A stretch of DNA of 64,000 nt from Bacillus sp. T33-2 (GTDB taxonomy: Bacteria; Bacillota; Bacilli; Bacillales; Cytobacillaceae): contig NZ_PGVB01000005.1 in assembly GCF_002860205.1 (NCBI RefSeq), forward strand, positions 62,001 through 126,000. Direction: 5' to 3'. The notes beneath the pieces are model-generated. The model saw nothing but the letters and a program-made list of their open reading frames with translations. It searched no databases and was not told the DNA's origin. Shown one piece after another: positions 25,121 to 35,324 of the stretch (position 1 is its first letter; every line of letters starts with the position of its first letter). Both the position numbers and the translations under genes were made by a program.

Positions 25121-26767
25121 TCAACGCTTTGTCTGTGCTACTGCCAATCTTGCTTTTTCACGCAAGCGGAACTTCTGTATTTTTCCAGATGCTGTCATTG
25201 GATAGTTATCAGTGAACTCCACATATTTTGGGATTTTGTGCCTGGCAATTTTACCTTTGCAATACTCCCTTATTTCCTCAGCTGTTGCCGTTGCACCTTC
25301 CTTAAGGATCACCCATGCAACTGCCTCTTCACCATAAAACTCATCTGGAATTCCGACAACCTGTACATCCAGGATCTTTGGATGGGTGTACAAATACTCT
25401 TCAATTTCACGGGGATAAATATTTTCACCGCCTCTGATGATCATATCCTTCAATCGTCCAGTGATTTTGCAGTAGCCATTTTCATCCATCACTGCCAGAT
25501 CACCGGTATGCAGCCAACCTTCCTCGTCAATTGCCTCTTTTGTGGCCTCGGGATTTTTATAGTATCCCTTCATTACATGGTAACCTCTTGTGCAAAGTTC
25601 TCCCTGGACTCCGGCTGGAACCGCTTCCGTATTTCCGGGCTTCACTATTTTCACCTCTACGTTTGGAAGCGCGCGCCCCACTGATTCAACTCGCAGTTCG
25701 ATTGGATCGTCCGTTCTCGTCTGGGTGATAACCGGCGAGGCTTCTGTCTGTCCGTAAGCAATTGTAATCTCACTTGCACCCATTTTTTCGATTACAGCTT
25801 TCATGACCTCAATTGGGCAATTTGAGCCCGCCATGATACCGGTTCTCAGGGAACTCAAATCGTATTCTGGAAAGCTCGGGTCGTTCAATTCAGCGATGAA
25901 CATGGTAGGGACACCATGGAGCCCTGTACACTTTTCGTTCTGGACTGTTTGCAAGACTGCGTTCGGGCTGAACTCCTGGACTGGCACCATAGTGGCACCC
26001 ACTGTCACACAAGCCATCGTCCCCAAAACACAGCCGAAGCAATGAAAAAACGGAACAGGGATGCAGAGCCTGTCATCCTTAGTCAATTTCATGCAACTGG
26101 CGATATTGAAACCATTATTCACGATATTGCTGTGTGTAAGCATAACTCCTTTCGGAAAACCCGTTGTCCCTGACGTATACTGCATATTAATGACATCATC
26201 CTTGGACAATTCATTTAATAGTGCTTCAAGCTGCTCTTCGGTTGTATTTATGGCCATGTCGAGGATTTCCTGCCAGCTGAAAGTGCCCGGGTAACTGTTT
26301 TCACCAAACACGATGACATTCTTCAAGAATGGAAGCTTCGGACAATCAAACTTGCCTGGTTCAGAGTGTTTTAATTGCGGGGCTATTTCATAAAGCATCT
26401 CAATGTAGGATGTATCTCGGAACGACTCGCTTAAAATAATGGTTGTTGAATCTGATTGTTTAAGCAGATATTCCAATTCGGCTGCCTGATAATTTGTGTT
26501 TACTGTTACCAGTACGGCGCCCATTTTACCGGTGGCAAACTGGCAGGTGAGCCACTCGGGTGTATTTGTTGACCATATAGCAACATGGCTCCCTTTTTCT
26601 ATTCCAAGCGACATTAGCCCTCTGGCGGCCGTCCGGCACTGGCGGTTGAATTCATCATAGGTCAACCGCAAGTTTCGATCTGAGTATATGACCGCCAAAT
26701 GGTCTGGATGAAGCATTGCCTTTTCTTCAAGCAGTGTGCCCACGGTGGCATTTAATAGATTCGCCAA
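25121..26767 (-). CDS. yngI: acyl-CoA synthetase, AMP-forming (YngI)
   Basis: 548 residues from TTG 26767 (AGGAGGG upstream). ANL-superfamily motifs: P-loop [16 protein letters not shown] near 195, [19 protein letters not shown], the hinge [16 protein letters not shown] and the catalytic lysine in SGKIQKFRL near the end. It activates a fatty or branched acid as acyl-adenylate and then CoA thioester. Similarity to B. subtilis YngI is strong from memory. In that species yngI belongs to a mother-cell degradation operon, but here it stands alone. Two palindromes overlap the predicted promoter, suggesting repressor control. Confidence 0.9.
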   Translation of the reverse strand: MANLLNATVGTLLEEKAMLHPDHLAVIYSDRNLRLTYDEFNRQCRTAARGLMSLGIEKGSHVAIWSTNTPEWLTCQFATGKMGAVLVTVNTNYQAAELEYLLKQSDSTTIILSESFRDTSYIEMLYEIAPQLKHSEPGKFDCPKLPFLKNVIVFGENSYPGTFSWQEILDMAINTTEEQLEALLNELSKDDVINMQYTSGTTGFPKGVMLTHSNIVNNGFNIASCMKLTKDDRLCIPVPFFHCFGCVLGTMACVTVGATMVPVQEFSPNAVLQTVQNEKCTGLHGVPTMFIAELNDPSFPEYDLSSLRTGIMAGSNCPIEVMKAVIEKMGASEITIAYGQTEASPVITQTRTDDPIELRVESVGRALPNVEVKIVKPGNTEAVPAGVQGELCTRGYHVMKGYYKNPEATKEAIDEEGWLHTGDLAVMDENGYCKITGRLKDMIIRGGENIYPREIEEYLYTHPKILDVQVVGIPDEFYGEEAVAWVILKEGATATAEEIREYCKGKIARHKIPKYVEFTDNYPMTASGKIQKFRLREKARLAVAQTKR

Positions 26768-26810
26768 TCATGCGTCCCTCCTTCTAAAGCAATTTGAAGC
26801 TTTCTCCTAG

Positions 26811-26849
26811 TGTTTACACTTACTATATCATTGTTATTTGAATATTCAA
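26811..26849. promoter_or_regulatory. promoter and two palindromes upstream of yngI
   Basis: On the minus strand TTGAAT (26844-26849), 16 bases, TATAGT (26822-26827). Palindrome TTGAATATTCAA (26838-26849) covers the -35, and AGTGTTTACACT (26811-26822) covers the -10/start region. They could be operators of a TetR-type fatty acid regulator such as FadR, but neither matches the FadR consensus fully. Confidence 0.35.
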
Positions 26850-26875
26850 TATTTTATATTTTTTTTTTTTTTAAA

Positions 26876-26898
26876 AGCATGTGAAGAACATGCCCTGC
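26876..26898 (-). terminator. terminator after the methyltransferase gene
   Basis: Minus strand GCATGT-TCTTC-ACATGC followed by TTTT and a long A tract. Confidence 0.65.
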
Positions 26899-26907
26899 AG
26901 TGGATTA

Positions 26908-27648
26908 CTATTTAATTGATTTTTGGCATGCAAAAAGAAGAAACAGGGGAACTCGTAATCGTCTATTAAATTCTTCCGGATTTGATATGAGGTCACGGGA
27001 CGGTCCGGGTTCACGGATTGTTTCTATTGTAAAGCCGGCCTTTTGGGCGAATGCAAAGTAGTCCTCAATTGTACGATGATATTTGACAACGAGCGAATTA
27101 ATCCAGGGCTCTGTCCGTTTGCCTGTTGAAAAATAATCGTCGACGATCCAGTCCTGTCTTTCCCCTCCGGCCTCTTTGCTCCTGAAGCTGGAAGTGATCA
27201 CTGGATGCTGGACGCTGAACAGGAAACGTCCTCCGGGCTTCAGGCTTTCGTATGCCTTGCTGAACAGACGGTCGAGATGTTCTATGTAGTGTAAAACCAT
27301 CCGGGAAATGACAAGGTCATACTGATTTTCCGGAAAGTTGAAGCTTTCCAGGGAGGAATGCGTCATTTTCGCATTTAATCCTGATAGCTGTTCCAACGCT
27401 TTTTCATACATATTGGCAGATCCCTCGACACCGTGATACTCTCTGCAGCCTTCATTCAGAAGAAATAAGCCGAACCGCGCATCTCCGCAACCGAGGTCAA
27501 GAATATTCCCGTTTTGGATTGTTCCCATCATCTGAATGAAAGTGGGTTCCTCCATCACATTATTGGGGCTTTCCGCCCTGTTTCGCCTCTTCAAAAAACT
27601 TTCAAAAAACTCGCGATTTTCGTATGCGCCAGAACCTGAGTATTCCAT
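26908..27648 (-). CDS. class I SAM-dependent methyltransferase
   Basis: 246 residues from ATG 27648 with AGGAGG directly upstream; the upstream in-frame starts lack a site. Motif I is NILDLGCGDARFG near 53-65; the post-I acidic residue lies in YHGVEGSANM, motif II is YDLVISRMVLHYI, and motif III is LKPGGRFLFSVQHP. It looks like a Methyltransf_11/25 type small-molecule methyltransferase. Substrate unknown. Confidence 0.85.
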   Translation of the reverse strand: MEYSGSGAYENREFFESFLKRRNRAESPNNVMEEPTFIQMMGTIQNGNILDLGCGDARFGLFLLNEGCREYHGVEGSANMYEKALEQLSGLNAKMTHSSLESFNFPENQYDLVISRMVLHYIEHLDRLFSKAYESLKPGGRFLFSVQHPVITSSFRSKEAGGERQDWIVDDYFSTGKRTEPWINSLVVKYHRTIEDYFAFAQKAGFTIETIREPGPSRDLISNPEEFNRRLRVPLFLLFACQKSIK

Positions 27649-27912
27649 TTTATTCCTCCTCGTCATATGTCCAAAAAAGAGTAACATAGCCAGACAATCT
27701 GTGACAACTATAAGATGGTTTTTGTGAAATATTTAAGAAAGCACCGTGTGTTCAAATGAACTTCTTTTTGACTATAATACTCGTCCAATAGTCCTTTTTT
27801 TTAAAAAATTGCATTTTAGGGTTTTCAAATCGTTCATAAACCTTTACAATATATTAAAACTTAATAAAGTATTTGAAAATTCAATCCATTCTATACCTTA
27901 GGAGGAATGCAA

Positions 27913-28047
27913 ATGAAAATTATGAGCAATGAGCAGCTGGTGGTCTCGTATCGTGATGCATTAAAGTCTGAAGAGGATAAAGAATGGGCAAAGGTATTGA
28001 AGGACGAAATTTCCAGGAGAGGGCTAAAACCGATCAAGAACCGCTAA
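27913..28047 (+). CDS. Sda-like sporulation histidine-kinase inhibitor
   Basis: 44 residues, GGAGG at 27901 before ATG 27913. Reads MSNEQLVVSYRDALKSEED after MKI, and ends IKNR: a helix-turn-helix hairpin with the L-x-x-SY and EI-RR-L pattern of Sda (46 aa in B. subtilis). Sda binds KinA and blocks phosphorelay when DNA replication is disturbed. The match is by pattern only. B. subtilis sda has DnaA boxes in its promoter; none were seen here. It may be an Sda-family paralogue. Confidence 0.7.
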   Translation: MKIMSNEQLVVSYRDALKSEEDKEWAKVLKDEISRRGLKPIKNR

Positions 28048-28120
28048 ATGGAACAATTACTATTCGAATAATTGTTTGTGGTTGAATTTGAACAGGCATT
28101 TGTCCAGTGAAGCTACGATA

Positions 28121-28152
28121 AAAATGACCGCCGGTACTCGGCGGTCATTTTA
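28121..28152. terminator. bidirectional terminator between sda-like gene and odhB
   Basis: AAAATGACCGCCG/CGGCGGTCATTTT, 13-base stem with five-base loop. Confidence 0.85.
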
Positions 28153-28178
28153 CTTATGAAACTGACATGTCAACTACA

Positions 28179-29489
28179 CTAACCTTGCAGCAAAAGTGAT
28201 TCAGGATCTTCAATTAATTCTTTGATTCTCTTTAGGAAGGTTACAGCTTCTTTTCCGTCTACGATCCGGTGGTCATAGGAGAGCGCGATATACATCATCG
28301 GCCTGTTTTCCATCCTGTCTTTGTCAATTGCCACAGGTCTCAACTGAATCGAATGCATTCCAAGAATTCCTACTTGCGGACCATTTAAAATTGGAGTGGA
28401 CAAAAGCGACCCAAACACGCCCCCGTTTGTGATAGTGAAGGTTCCTCCCTGCAGATCTTTTAAGGAAAGCTTATTCGTGCGGGCTTTTTCAGCAAGCTCC
28501 ATAATGTCCCTTTCTATTTCGGCAAAATTCTTTCTGTCGGCATCCCTGATTACTGGAACAACAAGCCCTTCATCAGCAGCAACAGCAACCCCTATATCAT
28601 AATATTTTTTCAGAAGGATTTCATCCCCCTGTATTTCAGCATTCAATAATGGAGTCTTTTTTAAAGCGGCGACAACTGCTTTTGCAAAAAAGGACATAAA
28701 ACCAAGCCTGACCTCATTATCCTCATAAAATTTATCCTTCCACTTTTTCCGCAGCTGCATGACAGCGCTCATATCCACTTCATTAAAGGTGGTCAGCATT
28801 GCTGCAGTTTGCTGCACTTCAACAAGACGGTTCGCAATCGTCTGCCTCCGGCGCGACATTCTGATCCTTTCAACACGCTTGTCAGATTGTTCGGCTGCAC
28901 TGGCCGGGGATTTTGGCGAGGGAGCTGCAGCGCTTGCACTAGCTTGCGGTTGGCCACCTGTGACTTCATATGCGGATACATCCTGCCTGCGAATCCGCCC
29001 AAGAGGATCGGCCGCTGGGACACTGTTTAAGTCGATCCCTTTTTCACGGGCGAGTTTTCTCGCCGCTGGGGAAGCGATGATCCAATCGCTGTCCTTTCCT
29101 TTGGATGCATCCGCTTCAGGCTCTTGCAATCCTGTTGCATCCCGGCCAGGTAATTCACGCTGTTCCCCGCTGACAGCTCCAGCCTGTTCTTGATTGCCGC
29201 TTGCCGGCGGTTCATCGACAGACTCTAATTCACGGCCATTTTCAGGAACATTATCGGCATTTGTGAGCACCGCAATTACTTCCCCCACTTTAACGGTATC
29301 GCCCTCCTGTGCCTTAAGCTCGGATAAAACGCCTTCTTGCTCTGATATGATTTCTACATTCACTTTATCAGTCTCCAGCTCCACGACATATTCACCTTTC
29401 TGGACAAAGTCACCAGGTTTCTTCAGCCACTGGGCAACCGTCCCCTCAGTGATCGTTTCAGCAAGCTCAGGAACCTTGATTTCGGCCAT
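28179..29489 (-). CDS. odhB: 2-oxoglutarate dehydrogenase E2 (dihydrolipoyl succinyltransferase)
   Basis: 436 residues from ATG 29489 (AGAGGAGGAA upstream). The N-terminal lipoyl domain carries K42 in [10 protein letters not shown] long A/P/E/Q-rich linker follows, then the E3/E1-binding domain ([16 protein letters not shown], near 145) and the catalytic domain with the active site [11 protein letters not shown] near 405. Its start overlaps the odhA stop region, with the binding site inside the odhA 3' end. It transfers the succinyl group to CoA in the TCA cycle. E3 (lipoamide dehydrogenase) is shared with other complexes and not encoded here. Confidence 0.97.
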   Translation of the reverse strand: MAEIKVPELAETITEGTVAQWLKKPGDFVQKGEYVVELETDKVNVEIISEQEGVLSELKAQEGDTVKVGEVIAVLTNADNVPENGRELESVDEPPASGNQEQAGAVSGEQRELPGRDATGLQEPEADASKGKDSDWIIASPAARKLAREKGIDLNSVPAADPLGRIRRQDVSAYEVTGGQPQASASAAAPSPKSPASAAEQSDKRVERIRMSRRRQTIANRLVEVQQTAAMLTTFNEVDMSAVMQLRKKWKDKFYEDNEVRLGFMSFFAKAVVAALKKTPLLNAEIQGDEILLKKYYDIGVAVAADEGLVVPVIRDADRKNFAEIERDIMELAEKARTNKLSLKDLQGGTFTITNGGVFGSLLSTPILNGPQVGILGMHSIQLRPVAIDKDRMENRPMMYIALSYDHRIVDGKEAVTFLKRIKELIEDPESLLLQG

Positions 29490-29490
29490 G

Positions 29491-32349
29491 TTACATTCCT
29501 CCTCTTTCTGGCTTAGATAATGCTTCAATAACGATCCGCGCCTGTTCCAGCTTATGAATATCCGGCTCACCCTCGGCCGGGCTCGAACGGCGGCGCCGCC
29601 CAATGTAAGAAACACGGATACTGTTCGGGGCTGCCTCATTGATTCTAGGCTCAACAAACGTCCATGCACCCATATTTTTCGGTTCCTCCTGGACCCATAC
29701 TACTTCCTTCAGGTTAGGAAATGCTTTCAGCTTTTCCTTCAACAGGTCAAGCGGGAATGGATAAATTTCCTCAATCCTGAAAATATGAAGCCAATCGTGT
29801 TGTTCCGGATCCACCTTATCCGCTAAATCGATTGCTATTTTTCCTGTACATAACACAACCCGTTCCACTTTTTCCGGATCGCTGCCAAGCTGAGGCTGTT
29901 CAACGATTGCTTTAAATCCGCCAGTGCTGAATTCTCCACTTTCCGCGGCAACAAGCGGGTTCCTTAACAAGCTTTTCGGTGTCATCAGGACAAGAGGACG
30001 AACCGTTTGATCCTTAAGAATCTTTGCCTGTCTACGCAATATATGAAAATATTGCGCAGCCGACGTAAGGTTGGCCACCGTCCAGTTATTTTCTGCTGCC
30101 AATGTCAAGAACCGCTCGACCTTCCCGCTGGAGTGCTCAGGCCCCTGCCCTTCGTACCCATGGGGCAGAAGCAGGACAAGCCCTGATTTTTGTCCCCATT
30201 TTGCCCGTCCGGCAGCGATGAATTGGTCAAACATTACCTGGGCAGCATTGGCGAAGTCCCCGTACTGTGCTTCCCACAGCACAAGCGTTTCAGGGGAAAA
30301 TACATTATAGCCGTATTCGAACCCGACAACGGCTGCTTCTGAAAGCGGACTGTTGTGGATGGTAAAGGAAGCTCTTGCTGACGGCAGAGTATGCAGTGGT
30401 GAAAATTGCTTTCCATTGCTGCTGTCATGCAGAACGATATTTCTTTGGGCGAAAGTTCCCCGCTCTGAATCCTGCCCGGTCAGCCGGATTGGTGTCCCAT
30501 CTACCAGTATCGATGCAAACGCCAGTGTTTCCGCCAGTGCCCAATCCACTTTTCCTCCTGGTTCAAGGGCATCCTGCCTTCTTGTCAGAATCCTTTCCAA
30601 TTTATTAAATACCTTGAATCCTTCAGGCCGCTTCAATAACTCCCTGTTTAATTCCCTGAGCTTATTGATTTCGACTGCGGTATTTATTTCAGGAAGGCCG
30701 TTTTCGACAAATTCGGGCGGATCCGTCTCTGTGAGTTCATGCTCCACCTTGTCAGGGACTGTTTCATTTGCCTTTTCAAGCCTTGAAATAATATTCTTCT
30801 CGGCTTCAGAAGTCTTTTCTTCTGTTAGTACCCCCTCCGAGACCAATTTATTTGCATACAGGTTTTTGACAGTCGGATGCTGCTGAATCACCTTGTACAA
30901 AAGCGGATTCGTTGTCATTGGCTCGTCCATTTCATTATGGCCAAATCTGCGGTAGCCAACGAGGTCAATCAGAAAATCCTTCCTGAACAATGCCCTGTAT
31001 TCCGCAGCGAGACGGGCGGCCATGATGCACGCTTCCGGGTCATCGGCGTTCACGTGGATGATGGGAATTTCATACCCCTTTGCCAGGTCACTCGAATACC
31101 GGGTCGACCGGGAATCGCTTGATTCTGTCGTAAATCCGATCGTATTGTTTGCAATGACATGGATTGTTCCGCCCGTTTTATATCCAGGGAGCCTGCTCAT
31201 GTTCAATGTTTCAGCGACAATGCCTTGGCCGGGAAATGCTGCATCGCCATGAATCAATATGGCGAGCGCTTTTTCAGGATCCTGGACCGCATAGCCCGGT
31301 GCTGATTGGTCTTCCTGCGCTGCCCTGGTAAATCCCTCGACAATGGATCCGACGAATTCCAGGTGGCTCGGATTATTGGCTAGCGTCAGCCTTGCGTTTC
31401 TTATGTTTTCTGACTTAATCTGCCTGTCAAGTCCGAGATGGTATTTCACATCACCAGTCCAGCCAGAATTAATGCCGATTGATCCCTCAGATGGCACCAA
31501 ATCCTTGTTTGGCGCATGCTGAAACTCCGCAAAAACCGCTTCATACGGCTTTCCGAGCACATGTACAAGCACATTGAGCCTGCCTCGGTGCGCCATGCCG
31601 ATGTTCACTGTTTCTGCGCCATCATGGACAGCTTCAGCAATCACCTCATCAAGGAGTGGCACCATTGAATCAAGTCCTTCAATAGAAAACCTCTTTTGGC
31701 CCACAAAAGTCCGGTGCAAAAATTTCTCGAATTCCTCCACTTCTGCCAGCCTTGTCCACAATGCCAATTTACGTTTTTGGTTAAAGGAAGGGATCAGGCT
31801 TCCTGATTCTACCTTCTGCCGAAGCCAATTTTTCTCTTCAATCGCATGAACATGATGAAACTCATAGGCAATTGAACTAGTGTAAACTCGTTTCAGGTGC
31901 TCGACCGCCTGCCAGCCATTTTCGATCGAACGAGGTGCATCCGCGCTGATTAAGTGTGCGGGCATACTTTCTAGATCTTCTCTTGTAAGGCCGTAGTGTT
32001 CAGGGTCAATATAGTATGTCAGCGGCTGTTGGTTCTTTAAAGGATAGATGTCTGCTGAAAGATGGCCATAGGCCCTGATATTGTCCGCAAGCTGCAGGGC
32101 AGCTACCAGCTTTTCAGTCGGGGATCCAATCCCTGCATCCGCTCTTTTTTCCTTCATGACTTGCCGGCATGTGGGGCTTGTTTTGCCGGGCTTTGCCGTT
32201 AAAGCTTCCCGTTCGAAGAATTCTCTCATTTCGGGATCGACCGACTCTGGATTTTCCAAGTACTTTTCGTAAAGCTCAACCACGTATCCTAAGTTGGGTC
32301 CGTGAAAGCCTGCCCAGTCATGGCGTTGACCAGGATCTGGTTTAGTCAT
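29491..32349 (-). CDS. odhA: 2-oxoglutarate dehydrogenase E1 (thiamine diphosphate)
   Basis: 952 residues, normal length for the Bacillus enzyme. The N-terminus [20 protein letters not shown] is typical. ThDP-binding region [19 protein letters not shown] lies near 363-382, followed by the magnesium-binding asparagine in [23 protein letters not shown] near 250 and the C-terminal EPKNMGAW element are also conserved. It decarboxylates 2-oxoglutarate and passes the succinyl group to OdhB's lipoyl lysine. The ribosome binding site is weak (GGTGG). Upstream lies a TATACT -10 and a cre-like sequence. Confidence 0.97.
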   Translation of the reverse strand: MTKPDPGQRHDWAGFHGPNLGYVVELYEKYLENPESVDPEMREFFEREALTAKPGKTSPTCRQVMKEKRADAGIGSPTEKLVAALQLADNIRAYGHLSADIYPLKNQQPLTYYIDPEHYGLTREDLESMPAHLISADAPRSIENGWQAVEHLKRVYTSSIAYEFHHVHAIEEKNWLRQKVESGSLIPSFNQKRKLALWTRLAEVEEFEKFLHRTFVGQKRFSIEGLDSMVPLLDEVIAEAVHDGAETVNIGMAHRGRLNVLVHVLGKPYEAVFAEFQHAPNKDLVPSEGSIGINSGWTGDVKYHLGLDRQIKSENIRNARLTLANNPSHLEFVGSIVEGFTRAAQEDQSAPGYAVQDPEKALAILIHGDAAFPGQGIVAETLNMSRLPGYKTGGTIHVIANNTIGFTTESSDSRSTRYSSDLAKGYEIPIIHVNADDPEACIMAARLAAEYRALFRKDFLIDLVGYRRFGHNEMDEPMTTNPLLYKVIQQHPTVKNLYANKLVSEGVLTEEKTSEAEKNIISRLEKANETVPDKVEHELTETDPPEFVENGLPEINTAVEINKLRELNRELLKRPEGFKVFNKLERILTRRQDALEPGGKVDWALAETLAFASILVDGTPIRLTGQDSERGTFAQRNIVLHDSSNGKQFSPLHTLPSARASFTIHNSPLSEAAVVGFEYGYNVFSPETLVLWEAQYGDFANAAQVMFDQFIAAGRAKWGQKSGLVLLLPHGYEGQGPEHSSGKVERFLTLAAENNWTVANLTSAAQYFHILRRQAKILKDQTVRPLVLMTPKSLLRNPLVAAESGEFSTGGFKAIVEQPQLGSDPEKVERVVLCTGKIAIDLADKVDPEQHDWLHIFRIEEIYPFPLDLLKEKLKAFPNLKEVVWVQEEPKNMGAWTFVEPRINEAAPNSIRVSYIGRRRRSSPAEGEPDIHKLEQARIVIEALSKPERGGM

Positions 32350-32438
32350 AAAAGTTTCGCCACCATTTCTGATTTAAATAGATTTTATACGGTTTCCCTC
32401 CATCCTATTATTCTGGGAAAAAGAATTTATTGAATAAT

Positions 32439-32468
32439 AGTATAATTCAGAGGATAAAACGTTTTCAG
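32439..32468 (-). promoter_or_regulatory. odhA promoter region with cre-like site
   Basis: Minus-strand TATACT at 32439-32444 is a good -10. CTGAAAACGTTTTAT at 32454-32468 matches the CcpA cre consensus except for two outer positions and overlaps the -35 region, which would fit glucose repression of the TCA cycle. The rest of 32350-32675 shows no gene. Confidence 0.4.
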
Positions 32469-32615
32469 AGCCATTTTATCACTCGAAAAGCATGATTACA
32501 AAGGTTTTGAACTCAGACATAGTGAAAACCTGTGATTCCCGGCGTTGCGTGGATTCCTATATTAAAAAAACATAGGCAGGAGCTTAATTAGGATAATGTA
32601 CCGTTGATTCGACAA

Positions 32616-32638
32616 AAGAAAAAACCGGGAATTCCCGG
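32616..32638 (-). terminator. terminator after the small zinc-binding gene
   Basis: CCGGGAATTCCCGG palindrome followed on the minus strand by T6-C-T4. Confidence 0.6.
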
Positions 32639-32675
32639 CCGCCCTCTTTTTTAAAATTTTGAACAGGCTCTATTT

Positions 32676-32912
32676 CTATAAATGAATTGAATTGATATAC
32701 AAATTTTTAGGGATCTGATACTGGTTTCTTTTTTCGGTTAAAGACACTTCGATTATTTCATTTGAGTCAGTTGGAAACTCCATATGCCCGCAGCTGATGC
32801 ATTTTTGAAATCTGGCCCCAGCTACAAAGACATCTACCCCGTCATCAGATATGAAACCTACATTTTCTTCATGGGCAGAAAAACGATGGTGACAATTTTT
32901 AGATTCGCGCAT
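32676..32912 (-). CDS. small protein with a C-x2-C motif, 78 aa
   Basis: ATG 32912 with AGGAGGGAC nine bases upstream; the earlier in-frame ATGs lack a site. Contains KNCHHRFSAH near the start and KCISCGHMEFP in the middle, so it may bind one zinc. Unknown function; no family recalled. Confidence 0.6.
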   Translation of the reverse strand: MRESKNCHHRFSAHEENVGFISDDGVDVFVAGARFQKCISCGHMEFPTDSNEIIEVSLTEKRNQYQIPKNLYINSIHL

Positions 32913-33003
32913 GACCGGTCCCTCCTGCATCAAATATTCTTAATATTATTATATAGCTAATATTCCGAATTTTTATGTGGCAATTTTTCGATAAAAGAAA
33001 AAC

Positions 33004-33030
33004 GGGAGAGACTTTTGTGTCTCTCCCTTT
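33004..33030 (-). terminator. terminator after mnmH
   Basis: GGGAGAGAC/GTCTCTCCC perfect nine-base stem; T-runs on both sides. Confidence 0.8.
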
Positions 33031-33053
33031 TATATATCCATTTGATCCGGCAG

Positions 33054-34118
33054 TTAAACGAGTGATTTCCCGTTAATCAATTTGTTAATCTCGTTTTCAA
33101 GCATGAAGACTGCGTTTTCAATATCATCTCCTGGTATTATTGCAAAAGGCCCGTGATACTCATTCAGCTTGTGGCCGTATCTCGGATCGTAATAATGTTC
33201 AAGTAGAATGTGGATCACCAGTTTATAATCATGCATATCGACCGCCTGAGCCAATATCCGGGCCAGCTCAGGGTTTTTCAGACGCTTTTCCAATCTCACG
33301 GTTTTTTCCCGGACTTCCTCATGAAACCACGACTCATTTTCATATGGAAGTACATATTCATCATAAATCCTGTCAATTCTTGAGGTTATGGTGCTTTCAA
33401 TCAAAAAGTGGATTCCATTCGCTTTCCGTTCAAGCAGTTCTTCTTGCTGGACAGCTCGTCCAATCCGTTTGCTTTCAGCCTCAATAATAAAATATTGGGA
33501 TCCCTTTATTTCGAGAAGCCTCTTAAAAAGAAGTGCATCAAAGGTTTTTTGGTTATTGCCTTCACCAATTCCCATTGCCCCAAAAATTGAACCCCGGTGA
33601 TTAGCCATTTCTTCAAGGTTCAATACGGGGTAGCCCTTCCACTCCAGCTCTTTTAGCAGCTCTGTTTTACCTGTTCCGGTTAAACCGTGTATCACTACAG
33701 CATGCTTTGGGAGAAGCCGTGGGATCTGTTCCAGGATGTATTCCCGATATGCACGGTAACCTCCGCTTAATCTTGTAGCTGGAAGGCCGGCATATTCAAG
33801 AAAAGCCGAAACGGACTGGCTCCGCGTTCCGCCTCTCCAGCAATGGATTACTGGTTGTCGCCCATTTTTCCCCAGATCTTTGATCGTTCCCAAAAGCTCA
33901 GGCAATTTTGGCGAGACGATCTCCATTGCCCGCCACTTCGCTGCTTCAGGCCCCATATTTTTATAAATAATCCCGATTTCCGCCCGTTCGTCATTACTGA
34001 ATAAAGGAACGTTGATTGATCCGGGAATATTCGCTTCTTCATGTTCGATTGGTGACCGCACATCAACCGGAATATAATGTCCGGAATTAATAAGTTCTTC
34101 TACTGTAATATCCTTCAA
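33054..34118 (-). CDS. mnmH: tRNA 2-selenouridine synthase MnmH (SelU/YbbB)
   Basis: 354 residues. N-terminal rhodanese domain with catalytic C93 in IHCWRGGTRSQS; C-terminal P-loop domain with GLTGTGKTE (145-153). This two-domain order defines MnmH, which replaces sulfur by selenium, via a geranylated intermediate, at wobble 2-thiouridine 34 of Lys/Glu/Gln tRNAs using selenophosphate. SelD, which makes selenophosphate, is usually adjacent but is not in this window. Start ATG 34118 has only a weak site (GGCATGAG). Monocistronic with its own terminator. Confidence 0.92.
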   Translation of the reverse strand: MKDITVEELINSGHYIPVDVRSPIEHEEANIPGSINVPLFSNDERAEIGIIYKNMGPEAAKWRAMEIVSPKLPELLGTIKDLGKNGRQPVIHCWRGGTRSQSVSAFLEYAGLPATRLSGGYRAYREYILEQIPRLLPKHAVVIHGLTGTGKTELLKELEWKGYPVLNLEEMANHRGSIFGAMGIGEGNNQKTFDALLFKRLLEIKGSQYFIIEAESKRIGRAVQQEELLERKANGIHFLIESTITSRIDRIYDEYVLPYENESWFHEEVREKTVRLEKRLKNPELARILAQAVDMHDYKLVIHILLEHYYDPRYGHKLNEYHGPFAIIPGDDIENAVFMLENEINKLINGKSLV

Positions 34119-34267
34119 TTTTGCTCATGCCTCCAATGGAGGAAAACAGACTTTCCTATTTCCCCTTACCCCATTTTACTAAAAATGTTTGCCCTATCAC
34201 AACATAGCTTGCTTCAACCGGTTAATGTTTAAAGATTTAGAAAATCGGAGTTTCTTTGGCGGCTAAA

Positions 34268-34393
34268 TAAAGAAAACTCGCCGATTGGCGAGCCTTAAGG
34301 CGAAGACAGATGCTAGTTGCACATATACTTTGATCCTAAAAATTGGTCCCTACGTCGAGTCTTCTTCCCTGCTGCCAATTTATATTTTCCTAA
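34268..34393. repeat. dispersed stem-loop repeat, copy A
   Basis: Begins AAGAAAACTCGCCGATTGG and ends TGCTGCCAATTTATATTTTC, with CCTAAAAATTGGTCCCTACG inside. Copy B (60296-60478) shares these blocks in the same order. The ends form imperfect inverted repeats (GAAAACTCG and CGAGTCTTC). No ORF; looks like a short non-autonomous element. The surrounding 34119-34634 has no confident gene. Confidence 0.7.
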
Positions 34394-34436
34394 AGTGCGA
34401 AAAAAGAGGCTGCTACCACAGCTCCAGGAATTTATT

Positions 34437-34610
34437 CTACCGGAACGGCCTGCCAATCATAGCGCAGACCGCCCTGAAACTTTTCCAATTTTCCGGAAAA
34501 GCATTGAAACCATGGCTTTCATAAACTACACCTCTTGTTTGCAGCCTGGTCGACCAGCTTGTTCCTTCCCAATGCTGCCCCCCGATTGACAGTCCTTTTT
34601 CCAGTCCCAT
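34437..34610 (-). pseudogene. possible gene remnant, 57 codons
   Basis: ATG 34610 to TAG 34437 reads GLSIGGQHWEGTSW near the front and ESHGFNAFPENW later: protein-like, rich in W, H and G. It has no ribosome binding site and is flanked by repeat copy A. The family was not recognised. It could be the C-terminal remnant of a longer enzyme. Confidence 0.25.
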
Positions 34611-34634
34611 ATATTCAAAAAATATAACTGTTTT

Positions 34635-34982
34635 TTACGTTTCAATACTGCCTGCCCGGATGTTTTTTGCAGGTTGTTTCGGTTTTATATCCAGATGCCA
34701 TTCAAAGATGACAAAACGTTGTCTGGAAAAGTCTATATGCACCCTTATTTCTGGCCCTGGGTATCTGTTCAGGCCGGCCATTATTGACACTGGTTCCCGG
34801 TCAGGAAGAATCGAAACAATATCACCCTGAATGGCAATCAATTCATGCTGCCGGCTGATGGCTGACTTGATGCGCGAGATTTCAATCGGATTATATGTCT
34901 CTTTTAATTTGTACGAATACTTATTTACATCCTGGCAAATAGAAGGGAGTGTCGCCATACCCTGTTTTTCTAAAATCTCCAA
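34635..34982 (-). CDS. hypothetical protein, 115 aa
   Basis: TTG 34982 or inner ATG 34958 could start it; neither has a good binding site, and open codons continue upstream to a TGA. It is mixed alpha/beta with an EIRVHIDFSRQRFVIFEWHL strand region. A tiny ORF (MNMYEAIWRF) overlaps the start in another frame, so an N-terminal frameshift is possible. No family recognised. Confidence 0.4.
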   Translation of the reverse strand: MEILEKQGMATLPSICQDVNKYSYKLKETYNPIEISRIKSAISRQHELIAIQGDIVSILPDREPVSIMAGLNRYPGPEIRVHIDFSRQRFVIFEWHLDIKPKQPAKNIRAGSIET

Positions 34983-35324
34983 ATAGCTTCGTACATGTTC
35001 ATCTCACTCAACTGCCTTTAATAGAATTATTCTGTCCGGCAACAATGGTTATGTCCCAGCAACATCGTGGGAAATTGCACGTCAATGCAACATCAGACAA
35101 CACAGTTTATATAAGTACTAAAACGATTAGCTTAAGCACTGTAACAAAATTCACGGTAATAAAAAATAATCCGGGAAACATACATCTAAAAATTTCTACA
35201 AAACCTGTCAAGAGGATGCAATATCCTTCATAATCCTCATCCTTCAAGCTGCGTTATGTCTTATTTTGCGCTTTCCCGAGAAATAATGGGTTAACAGTGT
35301 CTACTCCTTATGACTCTTCTTGTT
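34983..35324. other. 342-nt stretch without a confident gene
   Basis: Between the end of the CdaS-like gene and the hypothetical gene, both on the minus strand. A small hairpin TCCCA/TGGGA occurs at about 35055-35073. A 62-codon plus-strand frame here has no ribosome binding site. Nothing else was seen. Confidence 0.3.

Noticed and set aside
34949-35233. Plus-strand 62- to 94-codon frame
   Set aside because: No ribosome binding site, no recognisable family, and it overlaps the start of the minus-strand hypothetical gene.
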